DNA of 64,000 nt, from positions 620,001 through 684,000 of the forward strand of contig NZ_CP029425.2 of NCBI RefSeq assembly GCF_002278135.3. The letters are read 5' to 3'. Origin of the DNA: Bradyrhizobium ottawaense (lineage in GTDB: Bacteria > Pseudomonadota > Alphaproteobacteria > Rhizobiales > Xanthobacteraceae). The position numbers were made by a program, and so were the translations under genes. Under the pieces are notes generated by a model, which ran no database searches, had not been told where the DNA came from, and saw only the letters and a list, made by a program, of their open reading frames with translations. Positions 37,901 through 47,057 of this stretch are shown here, piece after piece (positions within the stretch are counted from its first letter, which is position 1; each line of letters starts with the position of its first letter).

Positions 37901-38309
37901 AAAGGCTCGTCGATGAAATCCTGGGGAGCGACACCAAGTGGGTCGACGGTGAAGGGAAGGCGGCTTTGATCGGATTGGCGGACATCCTGATCATCACTCC
38001 CTACAACGCGCAGGTGTTCGAGCTTCAGGAGCGATTGCCGGGCGGCGCATCGGCACGGTTGACAAGTTTCAGGGACAGGAGGCACCGATCGTGATCTATT
38101 CGATGACTACCTCTTCTCATTCCGACGCCCCACGCGGGATGGAGTTTCTCTATAGCGCGAACCGGCTGAACGTGGCCACGTCGCGTGCGAAGTGCCTCTG
38201 CATTATGGTTGCCTGTCCGCGTTTGTTCGAGGTCGAATGCCGAACGCCCCGCCAGATGGTGTTGGCAAATGCCTTCTGCCGCTATTTGGAGTTAGCCCTT
38301 CTCTTATAA
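34912..38309 (+). pseudogene. TM0106-type RecB nuclease/RNase H/SF1 helicase, frameshifted
   Basis: This gene of about 1130 codons joins three parts: an N-terminal RecB/Cas4-like nuclease (residues 60-210, DTKLARETKGNTVLQLSLYSD, then a cysteine-rich HCEVCRWREPC), an RNase H-like exonuclease (IFFDFEGDPF ... YNRDDCASTRALRDW), and an SF1 DNA2/NAM7 helicase (Walker A GPPGAGKTHAG, DVLFVDEAAQMSL). The frame breaks near 38040. The last motifs, TVDKFQGQEAPIVIYSM and NRLNVATSRAKCLCIM, lie in another frame ending at 38309. One missing G in a G run (ccgggcggc) would explain it. The ATG at 34912 follows GGGGGA. It may be a sequencing error, since the rest looks intact. Confidence 0.82.
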
Positions 38310-38330
38310 GACACAAATCTTGAACTGCGC

Positions 38331-39521
38331 TCAGAAGCCGTAACGCGAGCGGTGGTGCCTTAAGTATTTCTGATGATGCGAATTGAGATTGGAAATTTTT
38401 AAATCAGAGGTTACTCCAAAACATTTCAGGCTTTCTTCGTCTAATTTATTTGAGATCAGAATCAACCCGCCCTCGTCGAATGAAACAAAACCCCGATCAA
38501 ACAACCCGTCAATGTGCACGGCGAGCAGCAATCCATTATTCGGATCAAGTCGCTCATAAGAGTTTGCTTCACACCAGGGCTTGATGTGGGAGGCCCTAAG
38601 CAATTCTGGGATTGCCAAACCTGTAAGCGCACAACGCGCGCCCCAAAGTTCTAAGAGTTCTCTACGAAAGTTCTGTTGGCCCAACCTAATCGCGCGTTTG
38701 GCTTCAGTCTCTGTACGAGGATCAACATCCATCTTATCCATGGAGTTCGTGGAACCCGCTACGGGAATTCCTTCAAGGATGTCGATGAAGCTTTGCAAGG
38801 CTTGTTTTGATGTGAAACCAAAATCAATCCCATAGGGAATTGGATCTTGACCGGACCAAATACGTTTTGGAAAGGCCCTCATAGTCGAATTGTGATAGAA
38901 AAGATTTCGGTTCAACCTGTGTACGCCAGGAATTTGCAACAGGGCTGTGACGCCCTCTTCGTAAGAGGGGTCGACTACCAATACTGACCTGTTGCTGTCG
39001 AACTTGATGTAAAGCGTGATTGAGCCGCGCGTGGCGCGCCGCGTTTTTACGCCGACCGGAGCCACATTGAAGCCCAATGTTTCAAGCTCTTTGCAAACCG
39101 TTTCCCTGTTAAGATCATTAACGAGGCGCTTCGTCGGGGCATTTTCGAAAGACCAACGGACAACCACAGGCTTGGTATTCTGAATATCCACCGCCTTCGC
39201 TCGCCCGGCATACGTAAACGGTGAACGATCGGCGGACCGATGAAAAATATGCGTTACTAACGAGCCGTTCGCGATAGCCCGCATCAAAGGTTGAGACACA
39301 TTTGAGCGGCCCTTTGCCGACCAGACGAGTTGGTTGCCATCCCACCGATTTGGATAATCGTGGCCGGTTCGGCCAGCTGATCCGACGTTGCAAAACACGA
39401 ATAGCTCGTCGCCAAATTTCGTGTAGCCAGTTGCCCAATCACCGCCGCGACGGTCTTCGGGCACGCCGAGCAGTTGCTGAATCTGTGCTCGTGTATACTG
39501 AGTTCCAGTATCGAATTCCAT
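38331..39521 (-). CDS. HNH endonuclease with modification-sensor-like N domain
   Basis: This 396-residue protein resembles type IV restriction enzymes. The C-terminal part (residues 275-390) is an HNH_2 nuclease: CALTGLAIPELLRASHIKPW and the catalytic His region, NNGLLLAVHIDGLFDRGFVSFDEGG. The N-terminal 120 residues (FDTGTQYTRAQIQQLLGVPE, GDWATGYTKFGDELFVFCNVG) look like the DUF3427/sulfur-binding-type domains placed before HNH in modified-DNA nucleases; that match is by pattern only. The middle 130 residues are unassigned. It is convergent with the helicase, 21 bases away. Catalytic residues appear intact. Confidence 0.75.
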   Translation of the reverse strand: MEFDTGTQYTRAQIQQLLGVPEDRRGGDWATGYTKFGDELFVFCNVGSAGRTGHDYPNRWDGNQLVWSAKGRSNVSQPLMRAIANGSLVTHIFHRSADRSPFTYAGRAKAVDIQNTKPVVVRWSFENAPTKRLVNDLNRETVCKELETLGFNVAPVGVKTRRATRGSITLYIKFDSNRSVLVVDPSYEEGVTALLQIPGVHRLNRNLFYHNSTMRAFPKRIWSGQDPIPYGIDFGFTSKQALQSFIDILEGIPVAGSTNSMDKMDVDPRTETEAKRAIRLGQQNFRRELLELWGARCALTGLAIPELLRASHIKPWCEANSYERLDPNNGLLLAVHIDGLFDRGFVSFDEGGLILISNKLDEESLKCFGVTSDLKISNLNSHHQKYLRHHRSRYGF

Positions 39522-39776
39522 TCACCACCCATGAAACAATAATTTTCTGCACTGTTCTCGATCAGTAGAGACTTAATTGCTTCCTCTCTAGCAATGCGCC
39601 GCGACGCCGGCATGTCCTGGAAGGATCGTTGCAAGTGCGCGAACTATGCAGCCCTTTCTACAAAATAGTCAGCGGATGTTGCGCTGCACCTCTCAATCCG
39701 TCCTCAACCTCTCAATACGCGAACCTACATTCTGCCTCATCGGCTCGTCAGAAAGCATCTTGGCCCGCCGCCGAAC

Positions 39777-40778
39777 CTATCTAAGCGGATTGAACGAGTA
39801 GGCAACCCCGATCCGACCGGACTGCATTGACTGATCAAACTGGGTCGAACGCGAGTAACCCTGCGAAGACGTGCCCGAAACAAACCCGAATTGATCCTGC
39901 GTGTGTGCTGTGTCGAATTTAGTGTAGCGATACTCCGCCCGTACCCGCCAATTCGAATAGAGCTTGCGCTCGATGCCGACGCCTCCAGTCGGCCCGCTAG
40001 CCCGAAACGTCTCGTTGGGCTGATAGAAGGGATTGTCAGTCACGTTGCGGGCCTCAAACTGCGCAAAGGTCCAGCCTCCAAGCCCGTAAAGCAGGGTGTC
40101 GTCGTCGAGAAGCACGCCGGCGCGCAACAAGGCCGATGCCATCCACCGAGAGGTGAGTTGCGGGCGATAATTGCCGGTCGCCGTTGCCCCTGTTGCGCCG
40201 TTCTGGTCGAAATAGCTGTAAGAGCGCGCCCCAGAGGAGCTGAAGTTCAGGTCAGAAGCGGTTGCTTCAAGTTGTCCGCCGAAAACGAGGCGAGAAACCT
40301 GCACATTTGCTCCCGCAAACAGGTCGATAAACGCTCCTGCATTGCTCGTTGGCGCTGATAGATCTGAGGTATTGTAGCCAGTTAGGAAGCCGGGGGATGC
40401 GATCGTTGCCTGCCCAGCAGAGGTGGTGCTGGATTTGGTGGCAGCGCCGCCAGCGGAGGCGCCCCAGAAGATACCGGTCCAACCGGGCTCGATACCAGGA
40501 TGATCATCCCTTGAGCGAAGGGGCCCGGGCTGCAGAGGAACGGCGGCATTTGCGGTTCGGAAGTTTTTAGAGGGATCCATGCGAGCATGGGCAGCGCGCG
40601 TCCCTTCTAGCTCTCGTTTATATTCCAGGTTCTTTGCTTCGAGGGTCGCAACACGCGCTTCCAGCACGGCCAATTTTTCGAGGATTTTGTCGGTGTCCGC
40701 CGAACTTGCTTGAGCGCCCTCACTTACGAGTGACATCGCAATGGCGACCCCAATGAAAAGACCCCGTATCATCTGCAT
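39777..40778 (-). CDS. Outer membrane beta-barrel protein, Omp25/RopB-like
   Basis: This 333-residue protein has a signal peptide (MQMIRGLFIGVAIAMSLVSEGAQA). A short coiled-coil follows (KLAVLEARVATLEAKN), then a linker of about 40 residues and an eight-stranded barrel of the Omp25/OmpA-like type (FWGASAGGAATKSS..., ending RIGVAYSFNPLR with the C-terminal aromatic signature). It shows no defence motif and may simply be cargo, or may serve as a receptor. It lies between the HNH gene and the fifth junction motif. Confidence 0.8.
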   Translation of the reverse strand: MQMIRGLFIGVAIAMSLVSEGAQASSADTDKILEKLAVLEARVATLEAKNLEYKRELEGTRAAHARMDPSKNFRTANAAVPLQPGPLRSRDDHPGIEPGWTGIFWGASAGGAATKSSTTSAGQATIASPGFLTGYNTSDLSAPTSNAGAFIDLFAGANVQVSRLVFGGQLEATASDLNFSSSGARSYSYFDQNGATGATATGNYRPQLTSRWMASALLRAGVLLDDDTLLYGLGGWTFAQFEARNVTDNPFYQPNETFRASGPTGGVGIERKLYSNWRVRAEYRYTKFDTAHTQDQFGFVSGTSSQGYSRSTQFDQSMQSGRIGVAYSFNPLR

Positions 40779-41076
40779 CCCCCAGTTGTATTTATGTTTT
40801 TGTAGCCAGGTTAGGATCGGGACACAAGCGGCCCCCGCGGCGATCGCGGTGCATAAGGTTCGCCAGCCAGTCCGAGCGTCGATGCTTGGGGATGGTTAGC
40901 TAACTGAGCTGGGCTCGGCTTGAAGATATGCGCGTGGCGGGGTGTCGGGCTTCGAACTCGTCGGCTGGGGACGCCGACTCATCGGCCGAGCCGGCTCATC
41001 CGCTGGCTGACTTCTTCCATAACCACGCATACGCGAATGCTGCGGAATTGACGAAAAATGTCGCGCGGAGTGGGCG
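40779..41076. other. Non-coding stretch with junction motif
   Basis: About 300 bases without a gene. It contains the motif at 41004-41023. It includes a repeat-rich stretch (cggctgggg, gccggctcatccgctggctga) just before it. Confidence 0.45.
41004..41023 (+). repeat. Block-junction motif, copy 5
   Basis: TGGCTGACTTCTTCCATAAC. The first 18 bases match 30884-30901 exactly. It lies between the outer membrane protein and the ParB/recombinase triad. Confidence 0.6.
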
Positions 41077-41973
41077 TTAGGCGGCTGTTGCTTCTGACTC
41101 GGTGATCCGCTGAAATTCGAACAGCAATTCCTGAAAGTGCTTGGCGAGATAGCCGACCACCTTGCCGTTGCGCAAAAGCTTTGAAAGGTAGCCAACCGCC
41201 AGCACCAGATCGAGGTGGTCGGTGCCATAGGTCTGTTCGGCCACCTTGAACTCGCGCGCGAGCGAAGCTGACTCCCGTTCCATCAGCGCAAGCTGTTCGT
41301 CTGATAGCCCTTTAGGCGTGCGCGGTGTGTAGCCGCTGGCGAGCTGGTTTCGAGGCGTTGCCGCCACCAGCGAGCGCACATAGCTGTTGGAAAAATTGTT
41401 CATCGCGATCATCAGCTCGGCCGCCTCGATCTGCCTGATCGGGGCAAGCTTGCGCAGTTCCGAGAACGAATTGAGCGTCAGATGTTTTTCTTTGAGCAAT
41501 TCGACGGCCTCAGCACAAATGCCGTCCAACAGCTTGCGACGCCGACGAATGCTGACGACATCAACATTAAGCGCTTTGGCAATCCGCGCTTCGGAGACGC
41601 CGTTTTCGACCGCTTTCAAGATCATCCGATGTTCCTGAATAATGGCTATCCGGTTGACGCGCTTGTTGTAGGTAAAAGCCTCATCTTCGGTCGACACCAG
41701 GCACTCGATCTCCACCAGACCGCGGTCTCGCAGCACCTCGAGCCGCAAATGGCCATCCAGCAGGAGGAATTTGCCGTGGCCGTCGCGGCTGCGTGCCACC
41801 ACGGGTGGTTCGACGAGCCCGATCTCGCCAATCGAGGCTGCGATCTGGCGATATTTCGGCGAGCGCTTCACCTCCTCCGACACGAGCTTCAACGGCTGGA
41901 TGTCGGCGAGCCTGACCGATACCGTTCGTTCTTCAAAGCCCATCCGGACCGCGATGTGAGGCCGGCGTGCCAT
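41077..41973 (-). CDS. ParB/RepB-like protein, second of the triad
   Basis: This 298-residue protein has a ParB-type N domain (IQPLKLVSEEVKRSPKYRQI, KFLLLDGHLRLEVL, matching the nucleotide-binding GxRR-like box). A helix-turn-helix core follows (VSEARIAKALNVDVVSIRRRRKLL), with a RepB C-terminal-like helical tail. ParB proteins are CTP-dependent DNA clamps. It starts 3 bases after the stop of the other ParB-like gene. No ParA accompanies it, so plasmid-type partition is unlikely. Guiding the recombinase upstream is a possible role (inference). Confidence 0.82.
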   Translation of the reverse strand: MARRPHIAVRMGFEERTVSVRLADIQPLKLVSEEVKRSPKYRQIAASIGEIGLVEPPVVARSRDGHGKFLLLDGHLRLEVLRDRGLVEIECLVSTEDEAFTYNKRVNRIAIIQEHRMILKAVENGVSEARIAKALNVDVVSIRRRRKLLDGICAEAVELLKEKHLTLNSFSELRKLAPIRQIEAAELMIAMNNFSNSYVRSLVAATPRNQLASGYTPRTPKGLSDEQLALMERESASLAREFKVAEQTYGTDHLDLVLAVGYLSKLLRNGKVVGYLAKHFQELLFEFQRITESEATAA

Positions 41974-41976
41974 GGT

Positions 41977-42855
41977 CTATCCGTGCCCATGTAGCCGCAG
42001 GGCAAGGTTCTTGGGCAAGGTATCGAGTTTTTCGTCTCCCAGGATCGAGAGGAACTCCGGCTCGATCAATAGCTTGCGCAGGGCTTCCAGGATGAAGACC
42101 AGCCGTGCCTTGGTGCTATTGGATTTGCGGATCAAAATCCGCTTGCGGTCGACGTCTTGTCGATACGCCCGCAAAAGAGCGTTCGAACTGATCGGAGTGC
42201 CGTCGGTCCGGCGTGGACCAGTCTTATAGCCCTTACCTCGACGTCGCCGTTGCTCGATCAATTTTTTGGCCGATAGCAGGCGCTGGCCCCTTAGCAGCCT
42301 TTCTTCGTAAGCCTGTTGCAGGACGGCCTGGATGTCGTTGTCCTGGGCCTGCGAAATCATAACCGCGATACTGACAGGCATTTGCCCCGCTTCGACCGCG
42401 CGGAGGAGGCGGTGTTCCCCGCCTTCCAGCAGGCTGCTCACGCCCTTGACATACTCGAGGCTAAGGCCGGTCTTGCGCGCAATATCGTCGAAATCATAGC
42501 CACGCTGTCTCAGCCCCTCGATGTCATGAAGAAGGTCGATGGCACGGTGCTGACGCCGTGCGCAGTTTTCGACCAGGCTCATAATGGCACTGTCTTCGGC
42601 CGTCGCATCCACCACGACCGCGGGGATTTCGCGCTGCCCGAGAGCTTGATAGGCCTCAAGGCGCCCCTGGCCACATACCAGATCGTAACGGGGGTCACCT
42701 TCGCAAGTCTTCCGTTTGACTGTGATTGGCCGCTTCAGGCCAAGTTCGGCGACGCTGGTCACAATCTCCTTGAAGATTCGGCGGTTGCGTGCCCGTGGAT
42801 TGACGACGTCGATGGCTCCGACTGGAATGATCTCAATGCATTGAGCCGATCCCAT
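41977..42855 (-). CDS. ParB-like protein, first of the triad
   Basis: This 292-residue protein has a clear ParB N domain: NPRARNRRIFKEIVTSVAELGL, YDLVCGQGRLEAYQALG, and SLVENCARRQHRAIDLLHDIEGL. A helix-turn-helix (FDDIARKTGLSLEYVKGVSSLL) follows, then a basic C-terminal tail. It overlaps the end of the recombinase gene by 23 bases and precedes the other ParB-like gene by 3. The three genes are thus one operon. It lacks an obvious ParA partner. Confidence 0.85.
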   Translation of the reverse strand: MGSAQCIEIIPVGAIDVVNPRARNRRIFKEIVTSVAELGLKRPITVKRKTCEGDPRYDLVCGQGRLEAYQALGQREIPAVVVDATAEDSAIMSLVENCARRQHRAIDLLHDIEGLRQRGYDFDDIARKTGLSLEYVKGVSSLLEGGEHRLLRAVEAGQMPVSIAVMISQAQDNDIQAVLQQAYEERLLRGQRLLSAKKLIEQRRRRGKGYKTGPRRTDGTPISSNALLRAYRQDVDRKRILIRKSNSTKARLVFILEALRKLLIEPEFLSILGDEKLDTLPKNLALRLHGHG

Positions 42856-44422
42856 AGCTGACCTCCATCAGTTGCGAGCGCGCCGCAAGTTCAAACAGCA
42901 TATCCAGCGTGTCGAAACGATAGGCATCCAGTGCCAGGCCGTTGTGTTCGGCGAGAGCAACCTGTTCTGCTTCCATCTCAAAGCGTGGCAAGAGGTAGTA
43001 ATCGAGCACGGCGCTGTTCATCTGGTTCATCCGGATCGCCACCGTAATGTCCGGCCGCAGCCCCGCATCAAACCGGATCTTCCAGCGATGGGAGCCAGCT
43101 ATGGTCTGTTGAGATCGGACCAGGCAAAGCGAAGCGGAAAATTCGTCATTGACGGTGAGGAGGTCGGTTTCGGTGTCTTGGCGGACTGATCCCCCGATCT
43201 CTTCGATTCCGCGCACCGTTGCTGCAATAAAGTCGGGATACATTCGGCGTAATGCGCGATTGATCTCGATATAGCGGTAGTCCCGGTCTGGGGTGAAGCC
43301 GATGAGTTCATAGGCGCGAACCAAACTGCCGAAGCGCGCGCGATAGGCGCTGCTGGATGGCCCCACCTCAAGTTCATCGATGATGATGCCCGAGAGATAA
43401 CCGTGCTGTTCCAATAAGCCGCGAAGGACATCCAGAAGCTCTTCATCGGAGTAGCGCTTACAGCGTTCGAATATAATGGTTTGCGCGGATCTAAATGTCT
43501 CCTCGTCGACAATGGGGTCAAAGGCCTGGTCGTGACGAATCCAGCGCTCAGGAGGATTGTGGACTCGGCGACCTTTGAGCTTGCATGAGCATCTGTTCCA
43601 AACATTGTTTCCAATGTATTTTTCGTTGATCAGGATTTGATGCACGGTCGCTCTGGACCAAGGGCGGTCGAGATCGGTGGTAATGCTCTTGGCGTTGAGG
43701 CTGTCCGCGATCTCTCGCTCGCTCTTGCCTTGCGCGACAAAGGCCTCGTAAATGAAGCGGATAGTTTCGATCTCTTGCTCCGGACCAGGGATGAGAACGA
43801 TCCGGTCGGTTTGGATGCTCTTGTGCTCGCCGCGAACTAGTTCCGCTTTGGCCATGCCGTTTTGATCGATCAACTGCCGCCTTAGGCCAAATCCCGCCGG
43901 ACCACCTTGACGGTAGCCGAGCTCGATTAGGCGCCGCTGTCCCGCAAAGACCTTGACTGATAGCTCTCGGCTATACTCCCCAGCCATCGCGCGCTTGACG
44001 CCCTTGACGATGGTCGATACGGGGCTGCCGTCATTCTCGAATTGCTCGGCGCAGTATCGCACCGAAATGCCTGCGCGCTTGCAGATGTACTCGTAATAGG
44101 CGCTTTCGTCGGCGTCCTGGAAGCGCCCCCAGCGGCTGACATCGTAGACGAGGATCGTCGCGAACTCGGCCACGCCATTTTGGACATCCTCGATGAGCTG
44201 CTTGAGAGCCTGCCGGTCATCAAGATTGAGACCGCTTTTGCCACTATCCTGGTAGGTCTTTTCAATCCGAAAGCCGTGACGAGCGGCGTACTCGCGAAGG
44301 GCCTGTGACTGGTTCGCCGTCGAATATTGTTGATGGTCCGTCGACATCCGAACGTATTCGGCCGCGGATCGGGCGGCCTGGCTCTCCGGTTCAACGCCTG
44401 AATGAGACGTGCCCTGCAACAT
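42833..44422 (-). CDS. Large serine recombinase of the ParB triad
   Basis: This 529-residue recombinase starts with an N-terminal resolvase domain: AAEYVRMSTDHQQYSTANQS with the catalytic Ser, DSGKSGLNLDDRQALKQL, and VYDVSRWGRFQ. The recombinase domain contains YRQGGPAGFGLRR and ILINEKYIGNNVWNR. The rest (about 200 residues) resembles the split recombinase at 47319-50254, but differs in length and composition from the DUF2924-linked recombinases. It is first in an operon with two ParB-like genes. The ATG at 44422 follows a plausible leader. It appears intact and may act on the nearby junction motif, which is an untested idea. Confidence 0.88.
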   Translation of the reverse strand: MLQGTSHSGVEPESQAARSAAEYVRMSTDHQQYSTANQSQALREYAARHGFRIEKTYQDSGKSGLNLDDRQALKQLIEDVQNGVAEFATILVYDVSRWGRFQDADESAYYEYICKRAGISVRYCAEQFENDGSPVSTIVKGVKRAMAGEYSRELSVKVFAGQRRLIELGYRQGGPAGFGLRRQLIDQNGMAKAELVRGEHKSIQTDRIVLIPGPEQEIETIRFIYEAFVAQGKSEREIADSLNAKSITTDLDRPWSRATVHQILINEKYIGNNVWNRCSCKLKGRRVHNPPERWIRHDQAFDPIVDEETFRSAQTIIFERCKRYSDEELLDVLRGLLEQHGYLSGIIIDELEVGPSSSAYRARFGSLVRAYELIGFTPDRDYRYIEINRALRRMYPDFIAATVRGIEEIGGSVRQDTETDLLTVNDEFSASLCLVRSQQTIAGSHRWKIRFDAGLRPDITVAIRMNQMNSAVLDYYLLPRFEMEAEQVALAEHNGLALDAYRFDTLDMLFELAARSQLMEVSYGIGSMH

Positions 44423-44490
44423 CGTCGCCCTACTAGCGTCAAGAATGCATGGTCGAGTTTTTGAAACTATAGCTTAGCTCGGGGGGAAAC

Positions 44491-44856
44491 ATGTTTCCGA
44501 AAACGGGCAAGAAGTTTCCAAACGGCGGAAAGCAATCGCCTACTTACGCGAGCTTGATCGCCGACATTCTGAGATCCGAACTCGGCAACAGCCATCAAGC
44601 CCAGAAGACCCTAATGCGGTGGACGGGGGCAAATGAAAGAACTGCTAAGAATTGGCTTTCCGGCTCAAACGGGCCGAGCGGCGAGCATTTGTTGCAACTC
44701 ATGCGCAATTCGGATCGTGTTTTTGAGTTTGTCTTGAGGCTGTCGCGGCGGCCCGCCCTTCCATCGAATCAGAGGCTGGAGGAGGTACGAAACAGCCTGC
44801 GAAATACGGCTGACCTACTCTCGGAAGTCATAGAACCCACGACCGACAATTTGTAA
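44491..44856 (+). CDS. Small protein, divergent from the recombinase triad
   Basis: This 121-residue protein begins with a basic stretch (MFPKTGKKFPNGGKQSP) and contains KTLMRWTGANERTAKNWLSGSNGPSG, which reads as a helix-turn-helix of the phage repressor type. ATG at 44491 is preceded by a strong ribosome site (GGGGGGA). It is divergent from the recombinase, sharing a 68-base intergenic region. A transcriptional regulator of the triad is a reasonable guess. Confidence 0.65.
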   Translation: MFPKTGKKFPNGGKQSPTYASLIADILRSELGNSHQAQKTLMRWTGANERTAKNWLSGSNGPSGEHLLQLMRNSDRVFEFVLRLSRRPALPSNQRLEEVRNSLRNTADLLSEVIEPTTDNL

Positions 44857-45192
44857 CGTCACCCCGCCTTAGGCGACCCCGTTAGACAGGTGATATTTGT
44901 CAGCCGATGTTCAAGAAGTCGCCGTCGCGGCCAGACCCGGCCAAGCTCACTCTTAGCGCCAGCCTTATCAAGATCGCCTTGTGGGGCCTTGAACGCGGAC
45001 AAGCTCCCACGCGGAGCGCTCCTCTGCGAACGGCCAAACCGAGTAAAACTCGATTCGGGCGCGCAGCGCAGGCTATTTGCGCAGATCGGACCCCAGGGTG
45101 GCCAGCGTTTCCGTCTGCGACGGAGCGCCAATCGATCAATCTACCGGACGATTTCAGCATAGTGGTCAGAGGCCGCCCCCGCTGATGTCCGG
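44857..45192. other. Non-coding stretch between small regulator and SRAP gene
   Basis: About 330 bases. Several overlapping frames on both strands run through it, which argues for none. I see no domain, ribosome site or clear hairpin. Confidence 0.4.
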
Positions 45193-45915
45193 CTAAATGG
45201 GCAACACTACGTCTTCCTTCACGCCGCGGGCTACGATCTGGAGCGATCCGTCCGGAAGGGGCCGCTGCAGCTTGAGAGCTTGCTCAGCGGGCGCATTCAT
45301 CCAGGTTTCGACCTCCTCGGGAGTCGTCAGGATCACTGGCATCGCCTTCGGATGGATTGCGCCGACTTCGGCGTTCGCCTCCGTGGTCAGGAACGCGAAA
45401 AGGTCATTGTTGGTCTCGCCTTCCTTAACTTTCCGGACCGAGGTCCAGTTGGTCCAGATGCCGGCGAAACAGGCGAGCGGACGGGGCTCGTTGAGTGCGA
45501 ACCAGATGTCTCCGCCTTCGGCCTTGTTGAACTCGCTAAATGAGTTGAATGGCACCACGCAGCGATTCTCGACGCCAAGCCAGCGCGTCCAGTGCTTCGA
45601 CTTCACGTTTCGGATGTTGGTGGTACCGGAATCCGGCTCCATCCGGAGCAGTTCCCTGAAGTCTACCGCCTTGCCCTTGGCTTGCAGTTTCTCGGCTCGC
45701 TTCTGGGTCGCATCTATGAGCGCTTTTGAGGAGGATGGCATGCCCCAGCGCGCGATCGCGAGCTCGCGGCCACTGGCTCCGGTCCGGACGATCGGTGCCT
45801 TGTAGTCCGGAAATACGCCTGGCATCGGCGCAAGGTTTCCGACGTGTTGATTGACCGCGCGGAATAGCGCACCGATTGCGGCTTGGTTGGTGGTGATTGA
45901 ATAGAGATTGCACAT
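45193..45915 (-). CDS. SRAP (HMCES/YedK-like) protein
   Basis: This 240-residue protein is an intact SRAP-domain enzyme that cross-links to abasic sites in single-stranded DNA and shields them. MCNLYSITTNQAAI supplies Cys2, TTNIRNVKSKHWTRW and RCVVPFNSFSEF the active-site Asn/Glu area, and IHPKAMPVILTTPEEVETWM the family's His-containing C motif. It stands alone next to a decayed gene and looks functional. It differs from the broken SRAP at 12777-13503, so the two are separate acquisitions. Confidence 0.93.
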   Translation of the reverse strand: MCNLYSITTNQAAIGALFRAVNQHVGNLAPMPGVFPDYKAPIVRTGASGRELAIARWGMPSSSKALIDATQKRAEKLQAKGKAVDFRELLRMEPDSGTTNIRNVKSKHWTRWLGVENRCVVPFNSFSEFNKAEGGDIWFALNEPRPLACFAGIWTNWTSVRKVKEGETNNDLFAFLTTEANAEVGAIHPKAMPVILTTPEEVETWMNAPAEQALKLQRPLPDGSLQIVARGVKEDVVLPI

Positions 45916-45942
45916 CGATCCACTAATCCCCGGCTCAGGCCA

Positions 45943-46456
45943 TCACTCCTCAGTCAGATGTACCCATTTATAGGGTGTGATCTGCCTTGTCTTGATCAGC
46001 TGGAGCATGCGGGTGGGCGCCGGGGTAGAGTGTGGACCGGCAGGAGCGGCACTTGAGCGAAGCCTCCAACTTCCAGAGCGGCGTATCCCTATCGCGTCTT
46101 CTGGCAGGCTCGCGCGTGTCTTGCTGCGGGCGCACACGACCTCCAGCCATGCAAATCCGCCGTTGAGGCATTGACCGATCGTCGGCGACGGCTGTGCGGG
46201 CCCGCCATAGCCCTCCATAGACAGACCAAGCTTCGGCCTCGGCCCGGTCCACCTCGCGAATAGCCCGCTCGGCGCGCCCGCGGGCGCCCTCAGCGTGAAT
46301 CCTCGCGCCCATGATACGGCCGCCCCAGATGACCTCTCGCGACATGGTGCTCATGCGAGACAGATTCCGGCGAACGGCGCGGAGGCAAGCCGCTAGATTT
46401 TGAGGCGCAGCCGAGACCCCACACCTCAACTCGGTCAAGCGTGATATTGAGCCCAT
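45943..46456 (-). pseudogene. Zinc-ribbon hypothetical protein, multiply frameshifted
   Basis: Recognisable pieces of one Rhizobiales family alternate between two frames: GARIHAEGARGRAER (frame A), PSPTIGQCLNGGFAWLEVVC (frame B), TPLWKLEASLKCRSCRS (frame A), and LIKTRQITPYKWVHLTEE (frame B). At least three shifts are needed, so this is a true pseudogene, not a single base error. The intact family has a C..C pair near each end of a short zinc-ribbon-like fold. The function is unknown. Confidence 0.6.
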
Positions 46457-46601
46457 CTACGCCAACCATCATTATGGACATAGCAAATGTCCGCCCGGTT
46501 CACGCTGGTGCGCCTAGCCATATTTGGACGATGCGGCCTGTTGATTTCGCCCTGCGGTTGCGGTTGTATGCGAGCTATTTTCTTGCTGGGGGAACATCTT
46601 A

Positions 46602-46904
46602 ATGCGCGTTGTGGCGATCTTGGCGCTTTGCCTGTCTTTGGGCGGATGCCTCACCAACGAGCAGCTTATTGCGGAACGCAATGTCAAAGACGATCAAAAG
46701 TGTCAGGGCTATGGGGCTCGGCCGGGCACAGATGCCTATGTAAACTGTCGCGCTCAGTTGGATAGCGCGCGCACAACGGCTACGGCCATTAATAGTGCTA
46801 CCCCGGCTCAAACGAACGTAGTTGTGCAGTCCTCTGATCTGCCGACACCTATGCCTTCGACAGTCCCAGGACAGCGTTGTTCAGCACGAGGGCCATTTTG
46901 CTAA
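46602..46904 (+). CDS. Small lipoprotein
   Basis: This 100-residue protein begins MRVVAILALCLSLGGCLTNE, a lipoprotein signal with the Cys at residue 16. The mature part includes CQGYGARPGTDAYVNCRAQLD, a motif of small exported proteins in this group, and then a Ser/Thr/Pro-rich tail. The function is unknown. It probably sits in a membrane facing the periplasm. Confidence 0.7.
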   Translation: MRVVAILALCLSLGGCLTNEQLIAERNVKDDQKCQGYGARPGTDAYVNCRAQLDSARTTATAINSATPAQTNVVVQSSDLPTPMPSTVPGQRCSARGPFC

Positions 46905-47057
46905 GCAGCAAAGATTATCGCGTTCGTTCGCGCTTGGTCAGGCCAATGCTTAGAACGTCAAATCCAAAATATTTTTGATATACCGAATTTCGTTTGCTCC
47001 GTCGGGCAAAACAGGAGTTTGTAGGGCGCTGGCTCTAATCAAGAGAGGACCAGCGTA

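Noticed and set aside
44859..45185. Four overlapping frames of 86-92 codons on both strands
   Set aside because: Mutually exclusive, repetitive composition, no motif; treated as non-coding.
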